A DNA stretch of 64,000 nucleotides from Chitinophagales bacterium (GTDB lineage Bacteria; Bacteroidota; Bacteroidia; Chitinophagales; Saprospiraceae), in the NCBI GenBank assembly GCA_013298845.1, contig JAAFJN010000002.1, positions 197,949 through 261,948 of the forward strand, written 5' to 3'. This document shows, in pieces, positions 45,189 through 55,629 of the stretch; position 1 is the stretch's first letter, and every line of letters starts with the position of its first letter. The position numbers were made by a program, and so were the translations under genes. Below the pieces are notes generated by a model. That model had not been told where the DNA came from. It saw only the letters and a list, made by a program, of their open reading frames with translations, and did not search any database.

Positions 45189-48100
45189 CTACCGTACTAC
45201 CGTAACATCTCCAGACAACAACACTTCTTCTCCATCGGCTAACTCGACCTTTATATAGTAGACAAATACGCCCGGGTCAACTAATTTACCTTTTACAATA
45301 CCATCCCAACCGGGCCAGGCATCTAACGCAACTGGCTTATCCCACAAATACACCGCACTACCCCACCGATCGAAGATGTGTACTTTTTGTAACAACCGCA
45401 CCGATGCGTTGCCGTATATCTGCCATAAACCATTGGTATCGTCGGCACCCGGGTCAAATACATTCGGGACATATATCTTAATGTTCCGATTCACAAAAAC
45501 CCGGGTCATCGCCGTGGCTGTACACCCGCTGGTATCTGTAATCGTCACACTGATTACTTCTGTCACCGAAGGTACCCAGGTTTGTTGTAACGCTGCCGCA
45601 TTTGCCGTGTCGCGGAGGGGACTCCACACAATTTGATCCCAAACATTAATATTAGGTATGGCATTAAGTGTAACCGGACTGCCAAAATCCACCACTACTT
45701 CAGGGGTTAATATTATTTCGGTAATGGGCGGTACTGATACTGTAATAATTGTATCCGCAATACAACCCTGATTATCCATTAAAGTAATGGAGTGACTTCC
45801 CCCGGTAATGTCAATGCGTGGGCCACTTACCGGCTCTCCGTCTAACTCATACGTAAACGGCCCGCTTCCACCTACCGATAATACTGTGTATGAAATTTCC
45901 GTATCACCACAACCCGGTGGGATGGTGGAAAGTGTCAATGCCAACTCGGCAGGAGCAGTGACAATTGCCGTACCTACCCCACTACAACCATTACTATCGG
46001 TCACCGTCACCGTGTAAGCCCCTGCCCCTAAAGCGCTGATATTGGCCGTAATTGCGCCGTTGCTCCAAACATAAGAATATCCCGGCACACCACCAGTTGC
46101 AGCACTGTTGATCTGGCCATCTATCGCGCCCGCGCACGAGAGGCCGAATCCATTGGGCCGTACCTGGGCCGAAACGGTTGGCACTACCGCCGGTGGCGCG
46201 GAAACAGTCACTGTCCCCAATGAAGTTGCACCATTATTACCCGTCACAGTAACCGAATAAGTTCCCGCAGATAAATCCTCTACCGTGGCCGAACCGCCAA
46301 TATTGGTAATGGGACCGTTTCCACTTTGCCCGCCGCCCGTCCAATTATAGGTAAATGGGCCAAAACCATCCGTTATTAATAAAGTGAAACTTCCATCCAA
46401 ATCTCCAGCGCAAGTCGTTGGCGCTCCCGTCAGGTTGATCACAGGAGCGCAATTACTTAAGTCAAGTGTGGTAATGATATTTACCGTTGAATCACAACCA
46501 TTGACCGTTTGCAAGTTCAACACCTGCGTTCCAACCGCCGCCGGATCGCAAGATACCGTGTTAATAGTTACATTAAAAGGCAAATTGACCTGCACTGTAA
46601 ATTGAGCAGTCGCCGTACACAAATTAACGTCACTTACCATAACGGTGTACGTTGTATTGGTAATGGGTGAAACTGAGATGCTAGAGGTTGTACTTGACGT
46701 ATTCCAATTATAGGTACTACCCCCAGCGGCTGTTAAGGTAACGGGGGCGCCTGCACATACCGTATTATTACCGTTAATAGTGGCAACGGGCAATGGTACA
46801 ACCGTTAATACAACGGGCAAGCGCGAAGTGCTGGAGCAATTAGTCTGTGGGTTGTATGTTTCGGTATAAAAAGTATAGGTACCGGCAGTATTCGTATTAA
46901 TGGACGGTGCAAACGAAGTACTGTTGGTCAACAATGCAGTACCACCAACGGCAGTACTAAACCAATTTACCTCTAAACCGGTAGCCGCACTCACCGTTAA
47001 CAAAACGGGTGGAGCACCGACACAAATCATCGGATTATTGGGATTGGTCGGCAATGCAACTGGTGGACAATTGCAATTAGGAGAATTTACATTTTGTACG
47101 TTTGTGCACAAATTGGTACTTGTAGCGGTTAATACAACATTGGTACCTTCCGGAATATTAACAATGGTGTATGTACCATTGCCATTGTTCACAACGGTAC
47201 CTGCCGATGAAGTTACCGAAGCCGCATCGGAAAGCAATTCAATGGAATACTGCGTTAATGAGGACGTACACTGCACCAAGGTAAGATCCAACGTCGGGGC
47301 GGGTTTGGCGGTAATGGTAAAGTTTACCGGTACACCGGTACACGTACCCAATACCGGAGTCACCTGAATATTTGCAAGTTCAAACATTTCAAGATCGGGC
47401 AAAACCGTAAAAGAGATATTTCCGGAACCGCTGCTCCCCAAACCAATATTTGTGTTATTATTTGTCCAGTTAAATACCGCCGACGCCGTTCCGTTAAAAA
47501 CAATATTAATCGGTTGATCTGCGCATACGTCAGGTGAGGCTGGGATGTTCACAACCGGCGTTGGGTTAATTGTTAACGTAACGGGTGTCCGCGTTGGACT
47601 AAGACATCCCGTCGCGGGATCCCGCGTTTCGGCGTAAAAAGTATAGGTACCGGCGGGCAAAGCGCCTCCGGGTGGTACCACCGAACTGGTGTTGGTCACA
47701 ATGGGCAGCCCTCCGACCGGTTGTAAATACCAGTCAACCTGCAATCCGGGTGCAACACTCACACTAATTGCCGGGATGGCAGTGCCTTCGCAAATCTCCG
47801 GGTTGGAAGGATTGGTTGGGGCCGCAACGGGCGGACAATTGCAATTGGGAGCCGTAACGGCTTGTTGGCTTTGACAATTACCGGGCGCAGTGGCCGTGAT
47901 ATTGACATTGGTCCCCGATGGAATACCCGTGAGAACAAAATTCCCATTACTTCCCGTAACTACTCCGGTTGTTCCACTGATGGTCGTATTAGCCGGTACC
48001 GTTAATGCCACTGAGTACGTGGTTAAGTCGGGTGCACATTGAACAGTGCCGATGGTAATTGCCGGAATGGCATTGGCGGTGATGGTAAAACTAACGGAAG

Positions 48101-51100
48101 TACCGTCGCAGGTACCTAAAGTTGGCGTCACGGTAAAAGTCCCCGTTTGAGTAGTTGTTAAATCAACCGGCGGCGTAAAAGAAATATTTCCGTTGCCGCT
48201 GGCACTGGTGCCTAAACCCGTATTGGTATTGGTCCAGGCAAAAATGGCCCCCGTTGACCCGGAAAAATTAACCGTAACGGGAATACCCGCACAGTTTGAC
48301 ACATTTGCGGGCGTAAGCATGGTCGGGGTTGCATTGACTGTTAAAACAACCGGGGTTCGGTTTGCACTGACGCAACCGGTTACCGGGTCTTTGGCTTCGG
48401 CGTAAAAAGTATAGGTTCCCGGGGTAAAAGGTCCGGCTGGGGTAAACGACAGACTATTGGTAAGCAATGGCGTACCACCGGTTGCGCTGGCAAACCAATC
48501 TACCTGTAACCCGGCGGCGACCGTTACTGTCAACGCTGGCACCGTTGCGCCGGAACAAATGGATGGGTTATTGGGAGTACTGGGAATAGCAACGGGCGGA
48601 CAATTGCAGTTGGGCGCGGTGACCGTTTGCTGGGCCGGGCAATTATCCACCGAACTGGCGTTTAAAGTTATATTAGTACCGGCCGGAATGGCGCTGATGG
48701 TATACGTATTACCAGTACTACTCACCGTTCCGGCGGTCGCCGTTATGGTCGCCGTATTGGTCGCCGATACGGTAACGGTGTACGTTTGTAAATCGGGAGC
48801 GCATTGAATGGTACCAACTGTGAGTACGGGCAGCGCATTCACGGCAATATTAAAGGTAACGCCAACGCCAGGACAAGTGCCAATTTGTGGTACGACCGTA
48901 ATTGTCGCGTTTTCGTTGGCGGCTAATCCGGTGGGGGCATTGAATGCAATATTACCCGCTCCACTTGCACCTATACCTATATTTATATTGTTGTTGGTCC
49001 AATTAAAAACGGCACCGTTACTACCACTAAAATTCACCGCAACGGAACCGCCCGCGCAAACGGCAACATTCGCGGGAGTGGTCATGGTTGGTGTGGCATT
49101 CACGGTCAACACCACCGGAGTTCGCGTGGCGCTAACGCAACCCGTGGCCGGGTCGCGCGTTTCTACGTAAAAAGTATAGGTTCCGGCACTTAAAGGTACG
49201 GCGGGCGTAAAGGATAAAGAATTGGCCAAAATGGGCGTTCCGCCGGAAGTAGTCGTGTACCAATTGGCTTCCAGGCCGGCAGTAACCGTAACACTTAAAG
49301 CCGGAATCGTTGCACCTTCACACACCGAAGGATTATTCGGGTTACCGGCGGCATCCACCGGAGGACAATTACAATTGGGCGCATTCACCGTTGTTTGGTT
49401 GTCGCAGCCCAATAAACTCGCGGTAAGGGTCACGTTGGTACCCGCTGGAATTTGGCTAATCGTAAATCCGCCCGGACTGGGGCTAACGGTTCCGGCCGAA
49501 GCCGTTACCGCCGTGGCATTAGACGTTACAACAACACTATAGGTAAGCAAATTGGGCGCACACTGCACTGTTGCCACCGTTAACGAGGGCAAAGCATTGG
49601 CAATGACATCAAACGTAACGGGCGTTCCGGGGCAGGTTCCCAATTGTGGCGTTACCGTAATAGTAGCCACCTGGTTACTGGTAATATTAGCGGGAATAAC
49701 AAAAGAAATATTCCCGCTGCCAGATGCGGCTAACCCTAAATTCGGGTTATTATTTACCCAGTTATAATTAGCACCCGAGGTGCCGGTAAAATTCACGGTA
49801 GCGTTTTGCCCCGCGCAAAGGGTCAAATTCGCCGGTACATTCATCGTAGGAGCCGCGTTTACCGTTACCGTAAAAGTACGCGCCGGACCCGTACATCCAC
49901 CAGCCGTAGGTGTTACCGTAATGGTTGCCGTCTGAGTTGTTGTCGGGTTAGCGGCAGTAACATTAATATTACCGGTTCCAGAAGCAGGTAACCCAATGGC
50001 CGGATTGCTATTGGTCCAGTTATAAATGGCTCCGTTGCCCGCTCCACTAAATACCGCTGCAATATTACCACCGCCACAAATTGAAATATTGTTGATCGGA
50101 TTCATGGACGGCCCAGGCGATACAATAATATTAAAGGTAATAGCCGGACCCGAGCAAGCCGCCAGTATAGATTGAACAGTGATCAAGGCCGTTGTGGTCG
50201 TACTTACATTGGCTGCGTTAAACAACAAATTTCCGGTCCCGGAAAGACCCAACCCAATGGCAGGATTATCGTTAAACCAGGTCGGAGTTACCGACGAGGG
50301 TTCACTCGTAAAATTAATGGCTACTTGCTGTCCCGAACAAATGGGCACGTTCGATACCGGCGAAACTTCTGAGGTTGGTCGTACTGTGATGGTGAAGACC
50401 GTTGGTGGGCCGGGACAACCACCCGTTGCCGTTACACTAATGGTGGTTACCTCCTGGTTATTAAAAAATGTGGGTGAAGTAACATCAATATTCCCCATGC
50501 CGCTGCTGGGAATACCCGTTGCCGAGTTGGTACTGGTCCAGTTATAATTAATCCCGGTGCCCATAAACTCCACAAAAATATCATCTCCGGAGCAAAACAC
50601 CAGATTTCCCGGCGATTCCACTTCTGCCAACGGATTGATCGTAATCGTAAATGTTCTTGGGGTGCCTTCACAGCCCGCCGCCGTTACGGGTGTTACCGTA
50701 ATGTTGCCTATTTCCTGGGCCGTTACTGCTGCGCTGTTAAAATTAATATTCCCCGTTCCCGAAGCCGCCAAACCAATGGCCGGATTATCGTTGGTCCATT
50801 GGAATGCGCCACCGCCGGTACCACTAAAAGGGATACTGACAAATGCGCCACTGCACACCTCCACGTCATTGACATTGTTGACGGTTGGACCCGGCCCTAC
50901 TGTTATTGTAAAGGTTATGGGTGGCCCCACACAACTACCCGACGACGGAGTTACGGTAATGGTCGCGGTGGTGTTACTCGCCACCGTAGCGGCGGTAAAA
51001 TCAATATCGCCGGTACCCGATGCACCTAAACCGATGGCGGTGTTGGAGTTCGTCCAGGCAAAATCGGTGGCGGCTCCCGTGAACATGATCATTACATCCT

Positions 51101-51971
51101 GCGCAGAGCACACCGACTGGTTGCCGGGGTTATCCATCGTTGGGCCTGGCTCCACTTCTACCACTACCTGTTCGGTTCGGGTGCAATTGTTATCGTCCGT
51201 GACCGACAAAGTATAAGTATTGGTACCAACCGGCGCACCGGTTACCGTTGTGTTGGGCTGGTTATTAGGATTAATGGTACCCGGCCCGGTCCACAGCACC
51301 GAACCCACCGAAGACGGATTGACCAGATTGGCATTTAAGGTAATCGGCAGACCCGCACAGGCCGGATCGGGCGTTGCGGTTGGGTTAGAAGAAGCATCCC
51401 AACAAGTAATGGCAATATTGGAAGTAGATACATCTTCGTTGGCAGCCCAAGTCTGCGCCTGCACAATAATGGTAGCATTGGTACCACCCGCCGTACAAAT
51501 TGGTCCAAAGTTAATGGTACCCGACTGCGCCAAATCGCCCGGCACCCCAATCAACCGGGAATAAACCGTTACTCCGTCAATTTGATATTGCACGTACAAA
51601 AAATCCCAGCAGTTGGCGCAAGAACCCATTTCAGCATTCGCCGGATCGGGATCCGGGTCGCAGGGAGCCGGTGCAAAAGGGCACTCATCGTTAGATTCCA
51701 TATTTCCCGCTCCTGCCCATCCGAAGGCGAAATTAAAGTTCATGGAAAACGAAATAGAGGAGCAATTGCTAATATCAACGGGACCGTAAGTAGTGGATAC
51801 CACTTCATCGGTATTCAAATAAGTACTGTTAAATGGTACGCCAGGATTACTAAAAATAACCGTTTGTGCGTGAAGTCCCGGAGTGAATCCCCAAAAAAAT
51901 ACGAAAATAAAAATGGCTGCGGTGCAGCGTAGTGCTGCAAAAAATGGGCAAGTGCGCGAAATTATCGCCAT
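45189..51971 (-). CDS. Giant secreted PKD-like repeat protein with type IX (type B) sorting domain
   Basis: 2260 residues. Signal region 1-35 (LHA-Q). An N-terminal domain (about 36-200) has a Cys pair cluster (CPFAPAPCDPDPD, CANCWDF). Nine PKD/Ig-like units of about 80-85 residues follow, recognisable by xC(S/A)G, then F/Y-x-W-x-N-x-N-x-x-(I/L)-G-L-x-x-SG-x-GNI, and C-x-G-x-x-x-x-F-x-I. From the sixth unit the PKD domain is joined to two further segments (QCAP...CNCPPV, GTYTFY.ET.DP.TGC), giving a compound repeat of about 255 residues four times. SprB-like modules (GCSGVGTAIVTAPAELALTL) and the gliding-motility-type C-terminal domain (NVFDPG, HIFDRWG, WDG, GVFVYYI) complete it. It should be exported by the type IX system to the surface; an adhesin-like role is inference. 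Confidence 0.93.
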   Translation of the reverse strand: MAIISRTCPFFAALRCTAAIFIFVFFWGFTPGLHAQTVIFSNPGVPFNSTYLNTDEVVSTTYGPVDISNCSSISFSMNFNFAFGWAGAGNMESNDECPFAPAPCDPDPDPANAEMGSCANCWDFLYVQYQIDGVTVYSRLIGVPGDLAQSGTINFGPICTAGGTNATIIVQAQTWAANEDVSTSNIAITCWDASSNPTATPDPACAGLPITLNANLVNPSSVGSVLWTGPGTINPNNQPNTTVTGAPVGTNTYTLSVTDDNNCTRTEQVVVEVEPGPTMDNPGNQSVCSAQDVMIMFTGAATDFAWTNSNTAIGLGASGTGDIDFTAATVASNTTATITVTPSSGSCVGPPITFTITVGPGPTVNNVNDVEVCSGAFVSIPFSGTGGGAFQWTNDNPAIGLAASGTGNINFNSAAVTAQEIGNITVTPVTAAGCEGTPRTFTITINPLAEVESPGNLVFCSGDDIFVEFMGTGINYNWTSTNSATGIPSSGMGNIDVTSPTFFNNQEVTTISVTATGGCPGPPTVFTITVRPTSEVSPVSNVPICSGQQVAINFTSEPSSVTPTWFNDNPAIGLGLSGTGNLLFNAANVSTTTTALITVQSILAACSGPAITFNIIVSPGPSMNPINNISICGGGNIAAVFSGAGNGAIYNWTNSNPAIGLPASGTGNINVTAANPTTTQTATITVTPTAGGCTGPARTFTVTVNAAPTMNVPANLTLCAGQNATVNFTGTSGANYNWVNNNPNLGLAASGSGNISFVIPANITSNQVATITVTPQLGTCPGTPVTFDVIANALPSLTVATVQCAPNLLTYSVVVTSNATAVTASAGTVSPSPGGFTISQIPAGTNVTLTASLLGCDNQTTVNAPNCNCPPVDAAGNPNNPSVCEGATIPALSVTVTAGLEANWYTTTSGGTPILANSLSFTPAVPLSAGTYTFYVETRDPATGCVSATRTPVVLTVNATPTMTTPANVAVCAGGSVAVNFSGSNGAVFNWTNNNINIGIGASGAGNIAFNAPTGLAANENATITVVPQIGTCPGVGVTFNIAVNALPVLTVGTIQCAPDLQTYTVTVSATNTATITATAGTVSSTGNTYTISAIPAGTNITLNASSVDNCPAQQTVTAPNCNCPPVAIPSTPNNPSICSGATVPALTVTVAAGLQVDWFASATGGTPLLTNSLSFTPAGPFTPGTYTFYAEAKDPVTGCVSANRTPVVLTVNATPTMLTPANVSNCAGIPVTVNFSGSTGAIFAWTNTNTGLGTSASGNGNISFTPPVDLTTTQTGTFTVTPTLGTCDGTSVSFTITANAIPAITIGTVQCAPDLTTYSVALTVPANTTISGTTGVVTGSNGNFVLTGIPSGTNVNITATAPGNCQSQQAVTAPNCNCPPVAAPTNPSNPEICEGTAIPAISVSVAPGLQVDWYLQPVGGLPIVTNTSSVVPPGGALPAGTYTFYAETRDPATGCLSPTRTPVTLTINPTPVVNIPASPDVCADQPINIVFNGTASAVFNWTNNNTNIGLGSSGSGNISFTVLPDLEMFELANIQVTPVLGTCTGVPVNFTITAKPAPTLDLTLVQCTSSLTQYSIELLSDAASVTSSAGTVVNNGNGTYTIVNIPEGTNVVLTATSTNLCTNVQNVNSPNCNCPPVALPTNPNNPMICVGAPPVLLTVSAATGLEVNWFSTAVGGTALLTNSTSFAPSINTNTAGTYTFYTETYNPQTNCSSTSRLPVVLTVVPLPVATINGNNTVCAGAPVTLTAAGGSTYNWNTSSTTSSISVSPITNTTYTVMVSDVNLCTATAQFTVQVNLPFNVTINTVSCDPAAVGTQVLNLQTVNGCDSTVNIITTLDLSNCAPVINLTGAPTTCAGDLDGSFTLLITDGFGPFTYNWTGGGQSGNGPITNIGGSATVEDLSAGTYSVTVTGNNGATSLGTVTVSAPPAVVPTVSAQVRPNGFGLSCAGAIDGQINSAATGGVPGYSYVWSNGAITANISALGAGAYTVTVTDSNGCSGVGTAIVTAPAELALTLSTIPPGCGDTEISYTVLSVGGSGPFTYELDGEPVSGPRIDITGGSHSITLMDNQGCIADTIITVSVPPITEIILTPEVVVDFGSPVTLNAIPNINVWDQIVWSPLRDTANAAALQQTWVPSVTEVISVTITDTSGCTATAMTRVFVNRNIKIYVPNVFDPGADDTNGLWQIYGNASVRLLQKVHIFDRWGSAVYLWDKPVALDAWPGWDGIVKGKLVDPGVFVYYIKVELADGEEVLLSGDVTVVR
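46790..49853 (-). repeat. Four in-gene compound repeats of 765-768 bp
   Basis: GGACAATT followed by a conserved GCAATTGGG-like word recurs at 47065, 47833, 48598 and 49363 (intervals 768, 765, 765). Many other words (AAAGTATAGGTACC-like) recur in register. The copies encode the 255-256-residue compound unit. Similarity is visible at DNA level, so the array can expand or contract by recombination. Confidence 0.75.
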
Positions 51972-52050
51972 AAAAGTGGAATGGTTTGGTGCTGAGACTT
52001 AAAGCGGGGAACGTGGCGATTAAAAAGCAGTTTACTGCAAAAAAAGTGCG

Positions 52051-52058
52051 CAAAATTA
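52051..52058 (-). promoter_or_regulatory. Promoter -7 box for the giant protein gene
   Basis: TAATTTTG on the minus strand, 79 nt before the ATG at 51971. It stands back to back with a plus-strand box at 52093, within a GCGC-flanked partial palindrome. No clear -33 element. Confidence 0.4.
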
Positions 52059-52092
52059 CGCGCTTTTACACAAGGCGCGGAAATTCGCTTGT

Positions 52093-52100
52093 TAAATTTG
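52093..52100 (+). promoter_or_regulatory. Promoter -7 box for the vWA protein gene
   Basis: TAAATTTG on the plus strand; the gene start at 52239 lies about 138 nt downstream. No clear -33 element. Confidence 0.4.
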
Positions 52101-52238
52101 CGAGTAATTCACCCCAAACGGGCTTTTACCAAAAAAAGGGAGGCTGTTTTTAATTTTATTTTGTGTAAAAATCTTCTTCTCACATCCGTTGGCCCGAAAT
52201 TCTCATCTACTCTTTTATCCAAGAAAAAAACTATTATT

Positions 52239-54176
52239 ATGCAAAAAATCATCCCAGCGCTGCTTCTTTCAGCCCTTGCAACCGGTTGGCTACTGCTCGC
52301 CGCCACATTTTCCGGAAAAATTATGGACAAAAAAGGCACGCCCATCGCCAATGTCGAACTTGTTTTTTCCAATGCCGACACCACTATTACCACGTACACC
52401 AACGACCAAGGCAAATACACCACCCAACTCCCCAAAGGAACTTACCAATTGGTGCTGCAACACCCAGCCTACGAATCCCGCACCATAACAGCCATTCAAA
52501 TTGGAACGCGCAACGAAAAACGCAATTTCACCCTAAATAAAGGAACAATTCAGATTGTAAAAGCCGAAGAACCGATCCAAGAAGAAAGTAAAAAGATCAT
52601 TGAGGAATTAGAAGAAGTATCGCATGATTTAGCCCCACCACCCCCTCCCAGCACACAACAGCCTCAAATGGATGTAAAAGCAAAAACCGTTACCACCGCG
52701 GCAAAAATAACGAAAGAGAAAAGCACCGCCGCCGCGCCAAGTGGCACTCCGCCCGCTACCTTCGGTTACACCATTGCTGCCCCCCAACCGGCACCTGCCT
52801 ACCAATATACCTGGCAACAAAACCCCAGCGAACCCGTATCCACCGAACAATACAACGCCATCGTGGAAAATGGTTTCCAAAAAGCCGAAACCACCCCGTT
52901 TTCCACATTTTCAATTGACGTTGACGCGGCCTCTTATTCCAACGTGCGACGCTTCCTCAACAGCGGGCAAAAACCACCCACCGATGCCGTACGCATCGAA
53001 GAAATGATCAACTACTTTGATTACAACTACCCCCAACCCACCCAAAACGACCCCATCAATATCATTACCGAACTGGGCCAATGCCCCTGGAATACCCAAA
53101 ACCACCTGTTAATGGTGGGTTTGCAGGGCCGCGACGTGCCCAAAGAACAAATTCCGCCCGGCAATTTTGTTTTTTTGGTGGATGTTTCGGGTAGTATGAG
53201 CAGCCCCAATAAATTGCCTTTGGTAAAATCGTCGCTGGAATTATTACTCAACGAACTACGCCCCAATGACCGCGTGGCCCTGGTGACGTACGCCGGAAAC
53301 ACCGCCGTTATACTCGAAAGTACACCCTCTTCCGAAAAAGAAAAAATTAAAGCCGCCATCAACGGATTGGATGCCGGGGGCGGTACTGCCGGTGCTTCGG
53401 GTATACAACTGGCTTACCAAACGGCCCGCAGCAATTTTAAACAACAGGGCAATAACCGCGTCATTCTGTGCACCGACGGCGATTTTAACGTTGGTGTCAG
53501 CAGCGAGCAAGAATTGGTTAAACTCATCGAAACCGAACGCCAATCGGGAGTTTACCTCACCGTTTTGGGTTTTGGTACCGGAAATTACCAGGATGGTAAA
53601 ATGCAGGAACTGGCCGACCGGGGCAATGGCAACCACGCTTATATTGACCAACTCAGCGAAGCCAAAAAAGTATTGGTGAAAGAATTTGGCGGCACCCTGT
53701 ACACCATTGCCAAAGACGTAAAACTCCAACTTGTTTTTAACCCCGAACAAGTGTTGTCGTATCGGCTCATTGGTTACGAGAACCGCATGTTGGCCAAAGA
53801 AGACTTTGACAACGACGCCAAAGACGCGGGCGAATTGGGCGCAGGGCACACCGTAACTGCCCTTTACGAAATTATTCCCAATCCAAAAGGTAAAACGGGC
53901 GACTTGCTCAGCCTCAAGTTCCGGTACAAACCCGCCTCCGGCAACCAAAGCAGTTTACTCGTAGAACGCGCCGTTCCGGCCGTCTGCACCGCTACCCCAT
54001 CCGAAAACTTCCATTTTTCGGCGGCCGTTGCCGAAAGTGGTTTATTACTCCGCAACTCGGCGTACAAAGGCAGCGCCAACTGGGATCAGGTATTGGCCCG
54101 CGCCCAAAAAGGAATGGGCACCGATGCCAATGGCTACCGCCGGGAATTTATATCGCTGGTGCAGAAAATGAAGTAA
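52239..54176 (+). CDS. von Willebrand factor A domain protein (YfbK-like) with carboxypeptidase-like N-domain
   Basis: 645 residues from the ATG at 52239; the open frame upstream overlaps the promoter and leader. A hydrophobic N-terminus (IIPALLLSALATGWLLLAA) acts as signal or anchor. A carboxypeptidase-regulatory-like domain follows at about 26-105, then a low-complexity Pro/Thr/Ala linker. The vWF_A N-region reads TTPFSTFSIDVDAASYSNVR, and the vWA domain has the metal site DVSGSMS at 315-321 and later TDGDFNVG. The YfbK-type C-terminal domain (DUF3520-like) runs from about 480 to the end (ANGYRREFISLVQKMK). Such proteins act in the envelope, but no precise role is known. Divergent from the giant protein gene. 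Confidence 0.88.
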   Translation: MQKIIPALLLSALATGWLLLAATFSGKIMDKKGTPIANVELVFSNADTTITTYTNDQGKYTTQLPKGTYQLVLQHPAYESRTITAIQIGTRNEKRNFTLNKGTIQIVKAEEPIQEESKKIIEELEEVSHDLAPPPPPSTQQPQMDVKAKTVTTAAKITKEKSTAAAPSGTPPATFGYTIAAPQPAPAYQYTWQQNPSEPVSTEQYNAIVENGFQKAETTPFSTFSIDVDAASYSNVRRFLNSGQKPPTDAVRIEEMINYFDYNYPQPTQNDPINIITELGQCPWNTQNHLLMVGLQGRDVPKEQIPPGNFVFLVDVSGSMSSPNKLPLVKSSLELLLNELRPNDRVALVTYAGNTAVILESTPSSEKEKIKAAINGLDAGGGTAGASGIQLAYQTARSNFKQQGNNRVILCTDGDFNVGVSSEQELVKLIETERQSGVYLTVLGFGTGNYQDGKMQELADRGNGNHAYIDQLSEAKKVLVKEFGGTLYTIAKDVKLQLVFNPEQVLSYRLIGYENRMLAKEDFDNDAKDAGELGAGHTVTALYEIIPNPKGKTGDLLSLKFRYKPASGNQSSLLVERAVPAVCTATPSENFHFSAAVAESGLLLRNSAYKGSANWDQVLARAQKGMGTDANGYRREFISLVQKMK

Positions 54177-54213
54177 GCCTGAACTAATTCGCGTGTACTT
54201 CCGGTTAATGTTC

Positions 54214-54221
54214 TATTTTTG
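54214..54221 (+). promoter_or_regulatory. hisS promoter -7 box
   Basis: TATTTTTG, 22 nt before the hisS ATG (54244). It supports that start over the upstream in-frame ATG at 54193. Confidence 0.5.
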
Positions 54222-54243
54222 CGCCGCTTTTAAACGTAACACT

Positions 54244-55590
54244 ATGCAAAAACCAAGCATTCCGGAAGGTACACGCGACTTTGGCCCCGAAGAGGTACGA
54301 AAACGTACTTTTATTTTTGACACGATAAAATCCGTTTTTATCCAATTTGGCTTTCAACCGCTGGAAACCCCGGCGATGGAAAACCTGTCCACCTTAACCG
54401 GAAAATACGGCGAAGAGGGCGATAAATTGTTGTTCAAAATTCTGAACAACGGCGATTTTTTGGAAAAAGCCGACCCTGAAGCATTGTCCCAAAAAGCATC
54501 CGCGAAAGTGCTGAGTTCCATTGCCAAACGCGGCCTGAAATACGACCTTACCGTGCCTTTTGCCCGTTACGTGGTGATGAACAAAGGCCAATTGACTTTC
54601 CCATTCAAACGTTACCAAATTCAGCCCGTTTGGCGGGCCGATAAACCACAACGGGGCCGCTACCGCGAATTTTTCCAATGCGACGCCGATGTTATTGGCT
54701 CCGACAGCCTCCTGTTTGAAGCGGAATTGGTGCAAATTTACGACGAAGCCTTCGCACGCCTGCGCGTACCCGTGGCCATTAAAATCAATAACCGCAAAAT
54801 CCTGTTTGGTTTAGCCGAAGCCGCCGGTATTCCCGACCAATTTATGGACATGACCGTGGCCATTGACAAACTTGATAAAATTGGGATTGACGGCGTTCGG
54901 AAAGAACTCGCGGAGCGCGGTATTCCCGAATCCGCCATTGATAAAATAGAAACCATGCTGGGTGTTACCAGTCCCGAAGCCCTGCAACCGCTGTTCGAAA
55001 ATAGCCCAACCGGCTTGTTGGGTTTGCAGGAATTGGCCACTGTCTACCGTTTTTTGAGCAATACGCCCCTCTCTAATGAACTTCGTTTTGAGGTGACATT
55101 GGCGCGCGGGTTGTCTTACTATACCGGCTGTATTTTCGAAGTAGCCGCTAAAGGAGCCGTTATGGGCAGTATTGGCGGCGGTGGTCGTTACGCTGATCTC
55201 ACGGGCGTTTTTGGCGTGCCGGACCTTTCGGGGGTGGGTATTTCGTTCGGTGCCGACCGCATTTACGACGTGATGGGCCAATTGGACGTATTTCCCGAGT
55301 CTTTGCGCACTTCGGTGGACGTGTTGATTGCGTCTTTCGACGATGCCTCCCAGCAATACGCGTTTGAATGCGCCACCACTTTGCGCAAAAACGGCCTTTC
55401 GGTAGAAGTATTCCACAGCCCCGGCAAATTAAAAAAGCAATTTGATTACGCCGCCAAACGCAATATTCCTTTTGTGGCATTGGCCGGTGAAACCGAAATG
55501 CAAACGGGTACTTTAACCGTAAAAAATCAGGCCAACGGCGAACAACAAACGGTAACCATCGCCGACGTTAGCAACGTGGTGAAAGTATAA
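54244..55590 (+). CDS. hisS: Histidyl-tRNA synthetase
   Basis: 448 residues from ATG 54244 (MQKPSIPEGTRDFGPEEVRK), a typical HisRS beginning. Class II signatures: motif 2 RGRYREFFQCDADVIG, the histidine-binding segment GLSYYTGCIFEV, and motif 3 with GGGRYADLTG and GVGISFGADRI. The C-terminal anticodon-binding domain covers about 345-448. It charges tRNA-His. The next gene, trmB, follows after 39 nt and may share the mRNA. Confidence 0.97.
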   Translation: MQKPSIPEGTRDFGPEEVRKRTFIFDTIKSVFIQFGFQPLETPAMENLSTLTGKYGEEGDKLLFKILNNGDFLEKADPEALSQKASAKVLSSIAKRGLKYDLTVPFARYVVMNKGQLTFPFKRYQIQPVWRADKPQRGRYREFFQCDADVIGSDSLLFEAELVQIYDEAFARLRVPVAIKINNRKILFGLAEAAGIPDQFMDMTVAIDKLDKIGIDGVRKELAERGIPESAIDKIETMLGVTSPEALQPLFENSPTGLLGLQELATVYRFLSNTPLSNELRFEVTLARGLSYYTGCIFEVAAKGAVMGSIGGGGRYADLTGVFGVPDLSGVGISFGADRIYDVMGQLDVFPESLRTSVDVLIASFDDASQQYAFECATTLRKNGLSVEVFHSPGKLKKQFDYAAKRNIPFVALAGETEMQTGTLTVKNQANGEQQTVTIADVSNVVKV

Positions 55591-55629
55591 TTACCCGTTA
55601 TTTTTGAAAAATTAATTGAACAGAATACC

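Noticed and set aside
46790-49853. Regularly spaced repeats as a possible CRISPR array
   Set aside because: The period is about 766 bp and in frame with a coding sequence; there are no 30-bp repeats with unique spacers and no cas genes.
45376-51216. Open frames on the plus strand opposite the giant secreted protein
   Set aside because: Low-complexity Val/Thr/Pro sequences that repeat with the same period as the repeats of the real gene; antisense shadows.
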